Below are positions 42,530-53,067 of a DNA stretch of 64,000 bases, piece by piece. The number at the start of each line of letters is the position of its first letter. The stretch's first letter is position 1. The notes under the pieces are model-generated. The model saw only the letters and a list, made by a program, of their open reading frames with translations. It was not told the origin of the DNA and searched no databases. Both the position numbers and the translations under genes were made by a program. The stretch is taken from assembly GCF_018617875.1 (NCBI RefSeq), contig NZ_JACSKZ010000003.1, forward strand, positions 218,875-282,874, written 5' to 3'. This DNA is from Exiguobacterium algae (GTDB lineage Bacteria > Bacillota > Bacilli > Exiguobacteriales > Exiguobacteriaceae).

Positions 42530-43460
42530 GTTCTGTCGTTCCTCCTTCAGAAGAAGAATTTGGTGGAAGCATGACGGTACGTGGATATGGAATTTCGATA
42601 CCACGCTTATCAAACCCTGCTTTCAGCTCTTTATGCAAGATCCGTCCGGCAGCGAAATGCTGTGTCGGCGGCACTTCTGCCATTAAACGATAGACCACTT
42701 CCGAAGCACCAAGGGATTGGACACCAGCCAACATGATCGGTTCCACGAACATGTCATGGTACTTCGCTTCAACTTCTTTCGCAATTTCCTGAATGGCATC
42801 TTCCACATGGTCCATATCTTCTTCATAGGCGACACCCACATCGACGACAGCGACGCTGTTTTCAAGTGAATAGTTCGTCACCTGCATGATTTGACCGTTT
42901 GGAATGATGGACACTTGACCATTCAAACCTTTCAATTTCGTCGTCCGGATGCCCACTTCGATGACAATCCCTTCAACCTCTTGGTTCAATTTGACGTAGT
43001 CTCCATTTTTGTATTGATTCTCAAAAATGATGAAGGCGCCGGTGATGACATCTTTCACCAAACTTTGCGCCCCGAACGAAATCGCGAGACCGGCGACCCC
43101 GGCAGAGGCAATCAAACCGGCAATATTGACGCCGAACTGACCAAGTACGGTAAGTACCATGATCAAGCCGATGACGTAGCGAATCGTATTTTGCGCCAGT
43201 TTGGATAACGTCTCATTTTGACGTTGCGCGACAATGCTTTCTTCTTTCAACTTCCGTATCGCGAAGACACGTTGGACCATCGACGTCAAAATGCGTGATG
43301 CCACATATAACGCAACAATGATAAACGCCACACCGAGTAACTTGATCCCAAGCCCAATCCACATATCTGTATCTTGGAAATAGGCGACGAATTGATTGAC
43401 GCTATCCATCGTTTCGTCCGCCACGGTGCTTAAATCTTTTTCTGTATTTTGCGAAGCCAT
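42519..43460 (-). CDS. Small-conductance mechanosensitive channel (MscS family)
   Basis: 313 residues. Three N-terminal membrane helices (the last, GLIASAGVAGLAISFGAQSLVKDVITGAFIIFE, lines the pore), then the beta domain (GDYVKLNQEVEGIVIEVGIRTTKLKGLNGQVSIIPNGQI) and a C-terminal alpha/beta vestibule. It opens on osmotic downshock. Syntenic with the Bacillus gene between ychF and parB. Confidence 0.93.
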   Translation of the reverse strand: MASQNTEKDLSTVADETMDSVNQFVAYFQDTDMWIGLGIKLLGVAFIIVALYVASRILTSMVQRVFAIRKLKEESIVAQRQNETLSKLAQNTIRYVIGLIMVLTVLGQFGVNIAGLIASAGVAGLAISFGAQSLVKDVITGAFIIFENQYKNGDYVKLNQEVEGIVIEVGIRTTKLKGLNGQVSIIPNGQIMQVTNYSLENSVAVVDVGVAYEEDMDHVEDAIQEIAKEVEAKYHDMFVEPIMLAGVQSLGASEVVYRLMAEVPPTQHFAAGRILHKELKAGFDKRGIEIPYPRTVMLPPNSSSEGGTTEHAK

Positions 43461-43626
43461 ATATTCACCCCAAAGTCGTAGATTCTAAATCATCAAAACA
43501 TATTTTTCGACTTTTCTCAAACGAAGTATCTGAACGTTAGAAGTTTTATCATTTTGGGAATGGGTTAATACGAGACCAATCCGTAACACACCTTTGACTT
43601 GCACCTTAGAAGAGAGGATGAGATTC

Positions 43627-44253
43627 ATGCCGTTTCGCTTAAAACACCATAAACCCTACTCATTCTTCATCGAACACACTGAGCGGAGTGGATCCAAGCT
43701 CTTCGCAGACCAACTTCACGAGCAATTGGAGAATGAACTCCATCGCCCCATCGTGCTCGTTTGTATCGGTTCTGACCGTTCTACGGGAGATTCGCTTGGA
43801 CCGCTTGTCGGAACTTTTCTTGAAGAACGATCGATTCGTAATCTACACGTGTATGGGACGCTCACGAAGCCCGTCCATGCCTTAAATCTGGTGGAGACAC
43901 TCCATGAAATCCAAACGCGTTTTCATCACCCGATGATCATTGCGATCGATGCTTGTCTCGGTCGTCTCTCAAGTGTCGGGTATGTCTTCTTCTCCGAGGG
44001 ACCACTCGCACCTGGAGCGGGTGTCCAGAAGGAACTGCCTGCAGTCGGTGCCTACAACATTAAAGCCGTCGTCAATGTCAGCGGCTTTATGGAAATGATG
44101 ATTCTACAAAACACACGACTGCATCTCGTCTATGAACTGGCACGCTTCATCACAGACGGGTTTGTCGATTTCGACTCACGCATCGGAAGACTTCATCAGG
44201 AAGAGGCTGCCATCACCCGGCTTCGTCAATCACGAAACGAATCAAAATCTTGA
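43627..44253 (+). CDS. yyaC: YyaC-type DUF1256 protein (spore-protease fold)
   Basis: 208 residues. VLVCIGSDRSTGDSLGPLVGTFLEE, IAIDACLGRLSSVGYVF and GVQKELPAVGAYNIKAVVN are the DUF1256/YyaC signature, a germination-protease-like fold found mainly in spore formers. The ATG lies nine bases after AGAGAGG. It is convergent with parB and the two coding ends overlap by 28 bases. Role unclear in a lineage not known to sporulate. Confidence 0.9.
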   Translation: MPFRLKHHKPYSFFIEHTERSGSKLFADQLHEQLENELHRPIVLVCIGSDRSTGDSLGPLVGTFLEERSIRNLHVYGTLTKPVHALNLVETLHEIQTRFHHPMIIAIDACLGRLSSVGYVFFSEGPLAPGAGVQKELPAVGAYNIKAVVNVSGFMEMMILQNTRLHLVYELARFITDGFVDFDSRIGRLHQEEAAITRLRQSRNESKS

Positions 44254-45008
44254 GGTGATAAGAGGGCAAGCAGTTGCTCCAAGTCGTCTTGAGAGAAATA
44301 CTTCAGTTCCAAAACGCCACCTTTTCGTCGGGGACGAATCGATACGTCCATTTGAAGACGCTCTGCAAGCACCGCCTCGACCGCCTCAATATCCGCGTTC
44401 GATCGCTTGAGCGTCTTTTTTTCTGTCCGCTCTTTTTGTAAGTACCGCTCCAGACGGCGGACTGTCCAATGTTCCGCAATGACACGGCGTGCAATCTGCT
44501 CCATCGCCTGTTCCGACTTCATCCCTGTGATGGCACGGGCGTGACCCATCGTCAAATCGCCGACCATGACGGCATGCTGGACAGCACTCGGTAATCGTAG
44601 CAAGCGTAAGCTGTTCGTCACGTGACTGCGGCTTTTCCCGACACGGTCCGCCAACTGCTGTTGTGTCAGGCCGAGCGTTTGCATCAATTGCTCATAAGCG
44701 AGCGCCTCTTCGATTGCGTTCAAATCTGCCCGTTGGATATTTTCGATGAGTGCCAATTCCATGACACGATCCGAATCAGCCGTGACGACCAAAGCCGGAA
44801 TGTCTTCTTTCCCGGCTAATTTGGCTGCCTGATAGCGGCGTTCTCCTGCGATGATTTCATAATAGCCCGTCGACTTTCGGACGACGATCGGCTGCAAGAC
44901 ACCGTATCGTTCAATCGACTGTCGTAATTCTTCCAACTTTTCCGCTTCGAATTGTTTTCGCGGCTGGTTCGGATTCGGGCGAATAAATTTTAAGGCTAAT
45001 CTCTCCAA
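44226..45008 (-). CDS. parB: Chromosome-partitioning protein ParB (Spo0J)
   Basis: 260 residues. The N-terminal CTPase region has EIIAGERRYQAAK and ALIENIQRADL, followed by the HTH (TQQQLADRVGKSRSHVTNSLRLL) and a C-terminal dimer domain. It loads on parS and recruits SMC. TTG start with GAGGGGGAGA just upstream. No soj/parA gene precedes it; noc ends only 40 bases upstream, with a hairpin between. Confidence 0.94.
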   Translation of the reverse strand: MERLALKFIRPNPNQPRKQFEAEKLEELRQSIERYGVLQPIVVRKSTGYYEIIAGERRYQAAKLAGKEDIPALVVTADSDRVMELALIENIQRADLNAIEEALAYEQLMQTLGLTQQQLADRVGKSRSHVTNSLRLLRLPSAVQHAVMVGDLTMGHARAITGMKSEQAMEQIARRVIAEHWTVRRLERYLQKERTEKKTLKRSNADIEAVEAVLAERLQMDVSIRPRRKGGVLELKYFSQDDLEQLLALLSPQDFDSFRD

Positions 45009-45033
45009 CGTGTCTCCCCCTCTATCTTTTTAT

Positions 45034-45069
45034 AAAAAAAGCACGGACTCACTTTTGTGGCCGCGCTTT
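45034..45069 (-). terminator. Hairpin terminator at the end of noc
   Basis: The arms AAAGCGCGG/CCGTGCTTT (minus strand, one G-T pair) are followed by TTTTTTTATA. It overlaps the noc stop codon and lies directly before parB, so parB may have reduced read-through or its own promoter inside noc. Confidence 0.65.
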
Positions 45070-45933
45070 CGGGATTCGAATTCGTATTTCAACAAACTCC
45101 TCTTCGTCTACTTCTTCAGTTTGGACGTCGATTCCTGTCTTCCCGATTAAATCGATCGAATCACGGATCGTGTTGAGCGCAATTCGCGTGTCTCGCGCAA
45201 AGCTCTTTGTCCGACGACGTTGTTTTTTCGGTTTACGCTTTTCTTCCTCAATCGGAGTCGTCAAAAAGGCGACGCGTTCTTCAGTTTCTTTTACGTTGTA
45301 ATCTTCTTCTAAAATCTCCACGAGAACTTGAAGTTGCAGCCCTTCTTCTTTCAATGGCAACAAAGCGCGTGCTTGACGTTCGTTAATGCGACGATCGCGC
45401 AAACACTGCTTCACATCATCCGGTAATTTCAGAAGACGTAATTTATTCGCAATCGTCGACTGACTTTTCCCAAGGCTCTTGGCTAAAGCATCTTGCGTCA
45501 AAGCTTTCATCGTCAGCAAACGGTCATAAGCTTCGGCCTCTTCAATCGGACTCAACTGTTCACGTTGTAAGTTTTCGATGAGTGCGAGTGCTGCCGTCGT
45601 ATCATCATCCATCTCACGGACGATTGCCGGGATTGCAGACCACCCTAAAGACTTGACCGCTCGGAATCGTCTTTCTCCAGCAATGATTTCATAGCAGTCC
45701 CCGTCTGCTTTCCTGACCACAATCGGCTGGAGTAATCCATGCTCAGAAATGGTAGCTGCAAGTTCTTCGATTTTAGCTGGTTCGAACACTTTTCGCGGCT
45801 GATACCGGTTCGGTCGCAGACGTGATAACGTCAATTCCTGTACCGTATCATCCGGTCGAACCGCCTCGATTTCTGTCACTGCAACTTCATCTTTCCGATT
45901 CACTCCGAACAGTTTCGCAAATCTATTCTTCAA
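45049..45933 (-). CDS. noc: Nucleoid occlusion protein Noc
   Basis: 294 residues, ParB family. MKNRFAKLFGVN is the amphipathic membrane-binding helix typical of Noc, followed by the CTPase motifs (EIIAGERRFRAVK, ALIENLQREQL), an HTH and a basic linker KRKPKKQRRR. It prevents division over the nucleoid. I chose TTG eight bases after AAAGGGG; an upstream GTG (45942) touches the ribosome site. CCCGGG palindromes of the Noc type occur in the window. Confidence 0.92.
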   Translation of the reverse strand: MKNRFAKLFGVNRKDEVAVTEIEAVRPDDTVQELTLSRLRPNRYQPRKVFEPAKIEELAATISEHGLLQPIVVRKADGDCYEIIAGERRFRAVKSLGWSAIPAIVREMDDDTTAALALIENLQREQLSPIEEAEAYDRLLTMKALTQDALAKSLGKSQSTIANKLRLLKLPDDVKQCLRDRRINERQARALLPLKEEGLQLQVLVEILEEDYNVKETEERVAFLTTPIEEEKRKPKKQRRRTKSFARDTRIALNTIRDSIDLIGKTGIDVQTEEVDEEEFVEIRIRIPKARPQK

Positions 45934-45989
45934 CGTCGGCACCCCTTTATGTAAAAAAATAAGCAGATTCCACCACCGGAATCTGCTTT

Positions 45990-46005
45990 TGTTTCACGTG
46001 AAACG
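45990..46005. promoter_or_regulatory. parS site between rsmG and noc
   Basis: TGTTTCACGTGAAACG matches 15 of 16 bases of the parS consensus. Confidence 0.8.
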
Positions 46006-46012
46006 ATATTGC

Positions 46013-46729
46013 TCAGATTAGTGGCTCTTTCGCCGGTGTACCCGCTTTCCGCGGATATTTCCCGGGTGTTTTTCGTAATTTATCTACAATTACGATATTA
46101 CGCTCACTCATCTCTCCTGGCAATAGGAACTGGTGTGTTGCTTTTTCTTTTCCACCTAGTACAGCCAATGCATTTTTTGCGTCTGCCATCTCGTCCGATA
46201 CTTTTGCCGCTTTGAGCGCGACAAAGTTACCGCCAACTTTTGTAAGAGGCAAACAATACTCTGCAAGCACAGTCATCCGGGCCACCGCTCGTGCCGTGAC
46301 AACATCAAACTGTTCGCGGAATTTTTTATTTTTCCCAAACTCTTCGGCACGTCCATGATGGAAGGCGACACCTTCCAACTCCAGTGCAAGGGCAAGTTCA
46401 TTTAAGAATGTGATTCGTTTATTCAAGGAATCGATTATCGTGACATGGAGATGCGGGAAGAGGATTTTTAAAGGAAGACTCGGAAACCCTGCTCCTGCTC
46501 CGACATCACATACGGTTTCCACCTGTGTGAAATCAAAGTGGAAAGCAGCACTCAATGAATCGTAAAAGTGTTTTAAATACACTTCTTCCTGATCGGTAAT
46601 GGCTGTGAGATTCATTTTCTCATTCCATTCAACGAGCATCTCAAAGTATCGTTTGAATTGAGCCAGTTGCTTCTCGCTCAATTCAAACCCTTTCTCCTGT
46701 AACGCTTCAACAAATTGGGATTCGTTCAT
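46013..46729 (-). CDS. rsmG: 16S rRNA (guanine527-N7)-methyltransferase RsmG
   Basis: 238 residues from the ATG that has GGAG upstream (the open frame begins earlier, inside mnmG). [20 protein letters not shown] is the SAM-binding motif. It methylates G527 of 16S rRNA. Four bases after mnmG, in the mnmE-mnmG-rsmG-noc order of Bacillus. Confidence 0.96.
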   Translation of the reverse strand: MNESQFVEALQEKGFELSEKQLAQFKRYFEMLVEWNEKMNLTAITDQEEVYLKHFYDSLSAAFHFDFTQVETVCDVGAGAGFPSLPLKILFPHLHVTIIDSLNKRITFLNELALALELEGVAFHHGRAEEFGKNKKFREQFDVVTARAVARMTVLAEYCLPLTKVGGNFVALKAAKVSDEMADAKNALAVLGGKEKATHQFLLPGEMSERNIVIVDKLRKTPGKYPRKAGTPAKEPLI

Positions 46730-46733
46730 CGTT

Positions 46734-48620
46734 TCACTCCACCGTCGCGTACTGACCCTGCTCAATATACACTAACAAGATTGAAACATCCGCCGGGTTT
46801 ACCCCGGAAATACGAGATGCCTGTCCAATCGAGAGCGGGCGTACTTGTTTTAGTTTTTGTTTTGCTTCGGTAGCAAGACCACCGATTGCATCGTAGTCTA
46901 AGTTTTCCGGAATACGTTTTGCTTCCATACGACGCATTTTTTCCACTTGCTCAAGCTGTTTCGAAATATAGCCTTCATACTTCACTTGAATCTCGACTTG
47001 TTCTTTTACTTCGAACGACAACTCGGTCGGAGCCGGTGCGACTGTCATCAACGCTTCATAAGTCACTTCAGGACGTTTCAACAAAATGTTGGCGTGCGTC
47101 GCTTCTTTAAGAGGATGAGCACCAACTGACTCCAACATCGCATTTACTTCAGGAGTCGGCTTGATCACGAGTGACGCAAGTCGCTTCACTTCTTTTTCAA
47201 TCGCTTCACGCTTCTCGTTGAGATGTGCGTGGCGTTCTTCTGAGAGCAATCCGATGTCATAGCCGATATCACTCAATCGTAAGTCCGCATTGTCATGTCG
47301 GAGCAAGAGGCGATATTCTGCGCGTGATGTGAGCAAACGATACGGTTCGTTCGTTCCTTTTGTCACGAGGTCATCGATTAAAACACCGATATACGCCTGC
47401 GAACGATCTAAAATGACCGGATCTTTGCCGAGCACTTTACATGCGGCGTTAATCCCTGCCATGATGCCTTGACCAGCCGCTTCTTCGTATCCACTCGTTC
47501 CGTTGATTTGACCCGCTGTAAAGAGTCCAGGCACTGCTTTTGTCTCGAGTGTCGGCCAGAGTTGCGTCGGTACGACCGCATCATACTCAATCGCATAACC
47601 TGGGCGCATCATTTCTGACTGTTCAAGACCCGGGATAGTGCGAAGCATTTGATGCTGCACGTCTTCCGGCATGCTTGTCGAGAAGCCTTGTACATAGATT
47701 TCTTCCGTGTCACGGCCTTCCGGTTCAAGGAAGATCTGGTGACGCGGCTTGTCGTTGAAACGGACGACTTTATCCTCGATCGATGGGCAATAACGTGGGC
47801 CTGTTCCTTTGATTGCACCCGAATACATCGGGGAACGATGCAGGTTCTCGTCAATCAACTGATGCGTACGTTCAGAAGTATAGGTCAACCAACAAGGAAT
47901 CTGTTCGATTGGATCCAAATCCGTTGAAGTGTAAGAGAAGAATGACGGATTGTCATCTCCCGGTTGGATTTCCGTTTTCGAATAATCAATGGTTTTCCCG
48001 TCGATTCGCGGTGGCGTACCTGTTTTGAAGCGAACGAGGTCAAGTCCAAGCTCTTCTAAATGCTTCGAAAGTTCAACAGACGGCATTTGGTTATTCGGAC
48101 CGCTCTCGTAAGCCAATTCGCCGATGATGATTTGACCACGCATGAACGTTCCTGTCGTCACGATGACCGCTTTTGCGCGATACTCTGAACCCGTGTTCGT
48201 TACCACGCCGCGTACTTCTCCCTCTTCAATCAATAACCGTTCAACGAGCGCTTGACGAAGCAACAGGTTCGGTTCATCTTCAAGTACTTTCTTCATATGA
48301 TTTTGATATTGGAATTTGTCCGCTTGTGCACGCAATGCCCGCACCGCCGGACCTTTTGATGTGTTGAGCATCTTCATTTGGATATATGTCGCGTCAATCG
48401 CACGGCCCATTTCACCACCGAGCGCATCGATTTCACGAACTACAATTCCTTTTGCCGGGCCACCGATTGAGGGGTTACAGTACATAAACCCAACCATATC
48501 CGGATTCATTGTAAGCATCGCCGTCTTCGCACCCATTCGTGCTGAAGCGAGCGCTGCCTCAATGCCTGCGTGACCGGCACCGATGACGATTACGTCAAAT
48601 TCGCCTGCCGTATAAGCCAT
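46734..48620 (-). CDS. mnmG: tRNA uridine 5-carboxymethylaminomethyl modification enzyme MnmG (GidA)
   Basis: 628 residues. The FAD motif [21 protein letters not shown], the conserved [12 protein letters not shown] and the C-terminal domain ([21 protein letters not shown]) are present. With MnmE it modifies U34 of several tRNAs. AAGGAGG lies before the ATG. Confidence 0.98.
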   Translation of the reverse strand: MAYTAGEFDVIVIGAGHAGIEAALASARMGAKTAMLTMNPDMVGFMYCNPSIGGPAKGIVVREIDALGGEMGRAIDATYIQMKMLNTSKGPAVRALRAQADKFQYQNHMKKVLEDEPNLLLRQALVERLLIEEGEVRGVVTNTGSEYRAKAVIVTTGTFMRGQIIIGELAYESGPNNQMPSVELSKHLEELGLDLVRFKTGTPPRIDGKTIDYSKTEIQPGDDNPSFFSYTSTDLDPIEQIPCWLTYTSERTHQLIDENLHRSPMYSGAIKGTGPRYCPSIEDKVVRFNDKPRHQIFLEPEGRDTEEIYVQGFSTSMPEDVQHQMLRTIPGLEQSEMMRPGYAIEYDAVVPTQLWPTLETKAVPGLFTAGQINGTSGYEEAAGQGIMAGINAACKVLGKDPVILDRSQAYIGVLIDDLVTKGTNEPYRLLTSRAEYRLLLRHDNADLRLSDIGYDIGLLSEERHAHLNEKREAIEKEVKRLASLVIKPTPEVNAMLESVGAHPLKEATHANILLKRPEVTYEALMTVAPAPTELSFEVKEQVEIQVKYEGYISKQLEQVEKMRRMEAKRIPENLDYDAIGGLATEAKQKLKQVRPLSIGQASRISGVNPADVSILLVYIEQGQYATVE

Positions 48621-48635
48621 ATTGGTTCCTCCTTA

Positions 48636-50015
48636 TTATTTACCAAGACAAAACTGTGAGAAGAGCTGATCGATTAAGCTCTCTTGTACCGTGTCTCCAT
48701 TGATCTCTCCAAGCGTATCCCACGCCCGTCGTAAATCAATTTGGACCATATCGATCGGTAAATTCATGACCGCACTACCGAGTGCTTCATCAATTTGCTC
48801 AATCGTTCGTTTAATGAGTTGAATGTGTCGCGCATTCGAGATATAGGTCATATCCTGCGACTCCACACCTTTTGCAAAGAACAGGTTCGCAATTGCCGCT
48901 TCAAGCGCATCGATTCCCTCTTCAAGCAAGAGCGACGTCGCAACAATCGGACGACCTGCCGCTAGTTTCTCTAGCTTAGAAGAATCCATGTTTTGTGGCA
49001 AGTCCGTCTTATTAATGATGATAATTGCGTTCATCCCTTGAATCGCTTCAAACAACGCTTCGTCTTCAGCCGTCAGACCCTCATGTCCATTCAAGACAAG
49101 GAGTACTAAATCTGCTGCTGTAAGTGCTTTCCGCGACTTTTCGACCCCGATTCGTTCCACGATGTCTTCCGTTTCACGAATTCCGGCTGTGTCGATCAGT
49201 TTAAGCGGTACACCTTTGACGTTCACGTATTCTTCGATTGTATCGCGTGTCGTTCCGGCAATCTCTGTGACGATGGCTTTCGTTTCCTGGACAAGGGTAT
49301 TCATAAGAGACGACTTCCCTACGTTCGGTCGACCGATGATGGCGGTTGCCAGTCCCTCTCGCAAGATTTTTCCTTGGCGGGCCGTTTCAAGCAATTGCTC
49401 GAGAATCTGTTTCACCTCGCCTGCCTTCTCTTCGACGATGGCCTGCGTCATCTCTTCCGCGTCGTATTCCGGATAGTCGATATTGACCTCGACTGCCGCA
49501 ATCGTCTCAAGTAACTTTTGACGTAAATCACGAACGAGGCGCGACAGACGACCCTCCATTTGAGACATCGCCACATTCATTGCGCGATCTGTCTTCGCTC
49601 GAATCAAATCCATGACCGCTTCGGCCTGCGATAGATCAATTCGTCCATTTAAGAAAGCACGTTTTGTGAACTCCCCAGGCTCAGCCAACCGAACGTTTGG
49701 TTGTTCAAGAATGAGCTCGAGCACACGATTGACCGCGACAACGCCTCCATGGCAGTTGATTTCAACGACATCTTCTCGCGTGAAGGTCTTCGGAGCACGC
49801 ATAATGCTAACCATGACCTCATCTACTGTTTCTTCTGTATCCGGACGTTTCAACGTTCCATAATGAATCGTATGTGAATCAACCGTCATTAAATCTTTCC
49901 CAGAAAATACGTTGGCTACCGTCTCGACTGCCAAATCTCCTGACAAGCGGACGATTCCGATGGCACCTTCACCCATCGGCGTCGAAATCGCTGTAATCGT
50001 GTCAAACTCTAACAT
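48636..50015 (-). CDS. mnmE: tRNA modification GTPase MnmE (TrmE)
   Basis: 459 residues. N-terminal folate-binding domain ([22 protein letters not shown]), helical domain, G domain with [16 protein letters not shown] and NKTD, and the C-terminal FCLGK cysteine motif. Partner of MnmG. It starts a minus-strand transcript here; the usual jag gene upstream is absent. Confidence 0.98.
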   Translation of the reverse strand: MLEFDTITAISTPMGEGAIGIVRLSGDLAVETVANVFSGKDLMTVDSHTIHYGTLKRPDTEETVDEVMVSIMRAPKTFTREDVVEINCHGGVVAVNRVLELILEQPNVRLAEPGEFTKRAFLNGRIDLSQAEAVMDLIRAKTDRAMNVAMSQMEGRLSRLVRDLRQKLLETIAAVEVNIDYPEYDAEEMTQAIVEEKAGEVKQILEQLLETARQGKILREGLATAIIGRPNVGKSSLMNTLVQETKAIVTEIAGTTRDTIEEYVNVKGVPLKLIDTAGIRETEDIVERIGVEKSRKALTAADLVLLVLNGHEGLTAEDEALFEAIQGMNAIIIINKTDLPQNMDSSKLEKLAAGRPIVATSLLLEEGIDALEAAIANLFFAKGVESQDMTYISNARHIQLIKRTIEQIDEALGSAVMNLPIDMVQIDLRRAWDTLGEINGDTVQESLIDQLFSQFCLGK

Positions 50016-50184
50016 CTTTCTCCCTCCAAACCTGAAACCTCTTCTATCCTATGCATAACGAACCTACTATACACGATATTCGACTTGAACGAAAGCGTTC
50101 GGTCATGGAACAAACCGTTGCTTGCCCGCTCTTTGTTTTCGTACAATAGAGGAAGATATTTACAGTGATTGAGGAGTGTGAGAG

Positions 50185-50943
50185 ATGCTACAAAATAAGG
50201 CCATTCAACTACTGACAAACAGCTTACGCAAAGACCCAGCAGTCCAATCCATCTTTTTGAAGGGCTCTTTCGGTCGTGGTGAGGAAGATCCATATGCCGA
50301 TATCGACATATATGTCATCGTCGAACCCGAACAATTACCGGGTTTCCTGACAAGGCGTGAACATCATGCTCGAGCCTATCGCCCCATCCTGGTGAAAGAC
50401 GAAATCGACCTCATCGCTCCGCAGCTGATTGTGGTGTATGACGACTTTTTACATGTTGATTTGTTTACGGTCACAGAAAGTACTTTGAACCACTATGACA
50501 GCATTCACGTACTTTACGACCCGAACCATCGATTACGAAACTATGAAAGTACCCTTCGTTTAGAGGATGATGCGTTGTACAATCATGCTTTCGACGCCAT
50601 TTGGTTCTTTTTCAAATATACAAAAGCACGGGATCGTGGAAATGCGATTTGGGCCACCGAGATGCCCCGGCAAGGCATGGTGCATTTTGCTTATGTTCTG
50701 GCAGCACACTACTTTCCACAAAGAACCTCGCTCGGCTTGAAAGATCTTTCTCGACGAAACGAAATGGGACTCACTGCTTTCTATGAAGATTTGACTCCCT
50801 CTCGCCACCCTGAAGCAGCTCGAGTCTACAGTCGGTACTTGAGTCGGGAACGCCCTTTCTTATTGACCATTCCCGGTTCTGAAAACTTCCGGATTTTTCT
50901 GAATAGCTTGCTGGACCATGAAAGGAACCGCTCAACTGATTGA
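50185..50943 (+). CDS. Nucleotidyltransferase (aminoglycoside adenylyltransferase-like fold)
   Basis: 252 residues. The nucleotidyltransferase motif is clear: FLKGSFGRGEEDPYADIDIYVIV (GS-x-x-R-x-x-D-x-D), with a third carboxylate in HVDLF. The C-terminal half is helical. Substrate unknown; such proteins include both drug-modifying enzymes and toxin-type transferases, and nothing here decides. GAGG lies before the ATG. It is inserted, in the opposite direction, where Bacillus has jag. Confidence 0.75.
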   Translation: MLQNKAIQLLTNSLRKDPAVQSIFLKGSFGRGEEDPYADIDIYVIVEPEQLPGFLTRREHHARAYRPILVKDEIDLIAPQLIVVYDDFLHVDLFTVTESTLNHYDSIHVLYDPNHRLRNYESTLRLEDDALYNHAFDAIWFFFKYTKARDRGNAIWATEMPRQGMVHFAYVLAAHYFPQRTSLGLKDLSRRNEMGLTAFYEDLTPSRHPEAARVYSRYLSRERPFLLTIPGSENFRIFLNSLLDHERNRSTD

Positions 50944-50951
50944 GCGGTTCC
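50924..50951. terminator. Hairpin terminator between the nucleotidyltransferase and HdeD-like genes
   Basis: The perfect 12-bp arms GGAACCGCTCAA/TTGAGCGGTTCC lie between two convergent genes; T-runs on both sides are short. Confidence 0.6.
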
Positions 50952-50958
50952 GGTCGTG

Positions 50959-51501
50959 TCAGCGTGCTTGTCCTTTTACAGAACGGATCGTGAAATAGAG
51001 TATGAGCTCGAGAATGCCGATTGCAATGAGAATGCCGCCGAACAGTTGGAATAGAATTAATAGACTGTCGAAAGGGTTCAGCAACATGAGAAGTCCGACC
51101 CCGATCCAAAGCAGACTGCCGATTAAAAACCACATCCACCGGCTCGACATCGAGGTTCGATATCCGAACGCCTGGATTAAGCGAATGACTCCACCGAACA
51201 AAAACAGTGCACCAATCAAAATCGGTAACAAGCTCGCGAGGGTCTCTGCAAAGAAAAAGACAACGAGCGCCAAAATCACATAAATGATTCCCATAAAAAA
51301 TCCCGGGGGCATGCCGTTTTGACGTTGTCGTAAACCTTGGAAAATCATCCACAGCCCCATCAGAGCCAAATAACCGGCAATCAAATAGACCATGACATCA
51401 AAGAAGAAACGTGGATACAGTAAAATCAAGACACCAAGCAGCAAATACACTCCAGCCTGTAGCAATGTAGAACGTTCCAATCGTCCAATAAACGCTTCCA
51501 T
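50959..51501 (-). CDS. HdeD/DUF308-family membrane protein
   Basis: 180 residues with six membrane segments in three similar pairs (for example AGVYLLLGVLILLYPRFFF, FFMGIIYVILALVVFFFA, LIGSLLWIGVGLLMLLNPF), the DUF308 pattern. Acid-resistance roles are known for E. coli HdeD only. The start ATG follows GAAGGGAGG; the frame to 51582 is unsupported. Confidence 0.82.
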   Translation of the reverse strand: MEAFIGRLERSTLLQAGVYLLLGVLILLYPRFFFDVMVYLIAGYLALMGLWMIFQGLRQRQNGMPPGFFMGIIYVILALVVFFFAETLASLLPILIGALFLFGGVIRLIQAFGYRTSMSSRWMWFLIGSLLWIGVGLLMLLNPFDSLLILFQLFGGILIAIGILELILYFTIRSVKGQAR

Positions 51502-51569
51502 TTCGTGCCTCCCTTCGATCCGTTCATATTTATTATTCCCCCCTCTCTTGTTCGCAATCCATAAAAAAA

Positions 51570-51594
51570 GCCGAGAGCACATGTACTCTCAGCT
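51570..51594 (-). terminator. Terminator of yidC
   Basis: GCTGAGAG/CTCTCGGC arms with an 8-base loop are followed by TTTTTTTATGG on the minus strand. Confidence 0.75.
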
Positions 51595-51601
51595 GCCGAT
51601 C

Positions 51602-52462
51602 TTATTTACGTTTTTTCTTCTTGTTTTTCTTCTCTTCTTCCGCGAGCGCTGTACGTTCAGCTTCTTTCGCAGCAATCTTCGCTTCTGCTTCAGCCTTCAT
51701 TTTCTCACGCATCGGGAGCATGATGGCCATCGTAACGATGATTGAGATGATGTAACCGACGACCCAGTAAAGAGAAAGTGCTGCCGGGAGGTTGATTGAC
51801 ATGATAAAGATCATGACCGGGAAGATATAAAGCATCATCTTCAATTGTGGGTTCTGGTCTTGACCTGCCATCGAAATCTTCTGCTGGGCAAAAGTAAGAA
51901 TGGCCGCAAGGATTGGCAAGACGAATGTCGGATCCGGTGCGCCAAGGTCGAACCATAAGAAATCTGCTTCAAAGATTTCAGGCGTACGACGAATCGCATC
52001 ATAGAAAGCAAAGAGAATCGGCATTTGAATCAAGATTGGCAAACAACCTGCGAGCGGGTTGATTTGGTACTCTTGGTAAAGCTTCATCATCTCTTCTTGG
52101 AGTTTACGTTGTGTTTCTTGGTCTTTTGAGCTGTACTTCTCACGAAGCTTCAACATTTCCGGTTGCAAGACTTGCATCGCACCCATGCTCTTCGTCTGCT
52201 TGATCATAAGCGGGAGAATCAACAAACGGACAATGATTGTCGCGATGATGATTGAAATCCCGTATTGCCACTGTCCGCCAACTAAGTATGCGACTTCTTT
52301 CAAAAGCCATGCGAGCGGCCAGACAAAGTATTTCGCCCAGAAACCTTCTGTGTCAGCTGTGATTGGTTCGGATTGGATGGTAGATGGATCCACACAGCCT
52401 GCCATCAGCATGATGACTGCGGTCATGGCAGCGAGTAATCCTAATTTTAGCTTTTTGCTCAT
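51602..52462 (-). CDS. yidC: Membrane protein insertase YidC (SpoIIIJ/OxaA family), lipoprotein
   Basis: 286 residues. The lipoprotein signal ends in LMAGC. The five-helix insertase core includes the conserved arginine in [21 protein letters not shown] and [21 protein letters not shown] basic KKNKKKKRK tail contacts ribosomes. It follows rnpA as in Bacillus. Confidence 0.96.
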   Translation of the reverse strand: MSKKLKLGLLAAMTAVIMLMAGCVDPSTIQSEPITADTEGFWAKYFVWPLAWLLKEVAYLVGGQWQYGISIIIATIIVRLLILPLMIKQTKSMGAMQVLQPEMLKLREKYSSKDQETQRKLQEEMMKLYQEYQINPLAGCLPILIQMPILFAFYDAIRRTPEIFEADFLWFDLGAPDPTFVLPILAAILTFAQQKISMAGQDQNPQLKMMLYIFPVMIFIMSINLPAALSLYWVVGYIISIIVTMAIMLPMREKMKAEAEAKIAAKEAERTALAEEEKKNKKKKRK

Positions 52463-52568
52463 AGTTCCTCCTACACTTTCTTTATCAATTCATTATTAAC
52501 GCACACGTCTATCGGGCAATCTTATAAGACTCTAACTTATATGAGAGAACAAATTCAGATTGTCATGG

Positions 52569-52922
52569 TCACCGGCCTTGCTTTTGCCAAACTTTTGCAC
52601 GTTTGAATACATGTTTCAGACTCTCAGTCACTTCCGACTGCGTCAATGCAGTTGCGGGCTTCCGAGCGATGATGACGTAATCATTCGGTGCAACGTTCGG
52701 TTCGAGCAAGCGAAGCGACTCACGCATCAATCGTTTCATGCGGTTCCGTTCCACAGCATTACCAAGCTTTTTGCTGACGGAAAGACCAACTCTGAAATGC
52801 GCTTGATCCGCTTTGAGCGTGTAGACGACAAACTGACGATTGGCCACGGAGCGTCCTTCACGAAACACCGCTTGGAACTCTTCATTCTTTTGCAGGCGGT
52901 ATTCTTTTTTCAAAATTCTCAC
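52569..52922 (-). CDS. rnpA: Ribonuclease P protein component
   Basis: 117 residues: [48 protein letters not shown] and [10 protein letters not shown] are standard RnpA. GTG start chosen after AAGGATGGA; the frame extends to 52949. Confidence 0.95.
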   Translation of the reverse strand: MRILKKEYRLQKNEEFQAVFREGRSVANRQFVVYTLKADQAHFRVGLSVSKKLGNAVERNRMKRLMRESLRLLEPNVAPNDYVIIARKPATALTQSEVTESLKHVFKRAKVWQKQGR

Positions 52923-53026
52923 TCCATCCTTCGCTTCAAAAATCGTCAACTAACATCATATCATATCCTTGACATTTCAACGAGAGAGAATCGCGGAAAT
53001 GCTTCGAATGTGTGACAAACTAAAAA

Positions 53027-53056
53027 AATTGCCCGGGGACGGATCCCCGGGCAATT
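53027..53056 (-). terminator. Strong hairpin between rpmH and rnpA
   Basis: The perfect 13-bp arms AATTGCCCGGGGA/TCCCCGGGCAATT are followed by TTTTTTT on the minus strand. It probably lets L34 be made in excess over RnpA by partial termination. Confidence 0.9.
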
Positions 53057-53067
53057 GATCATTCTTA

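Noticed and set aside
44620..44640. GTCACGTGAC palindrome in parB as a parS site
   Set aside because: It lacks the GTTTC/GAAAC flanks required by ParB.
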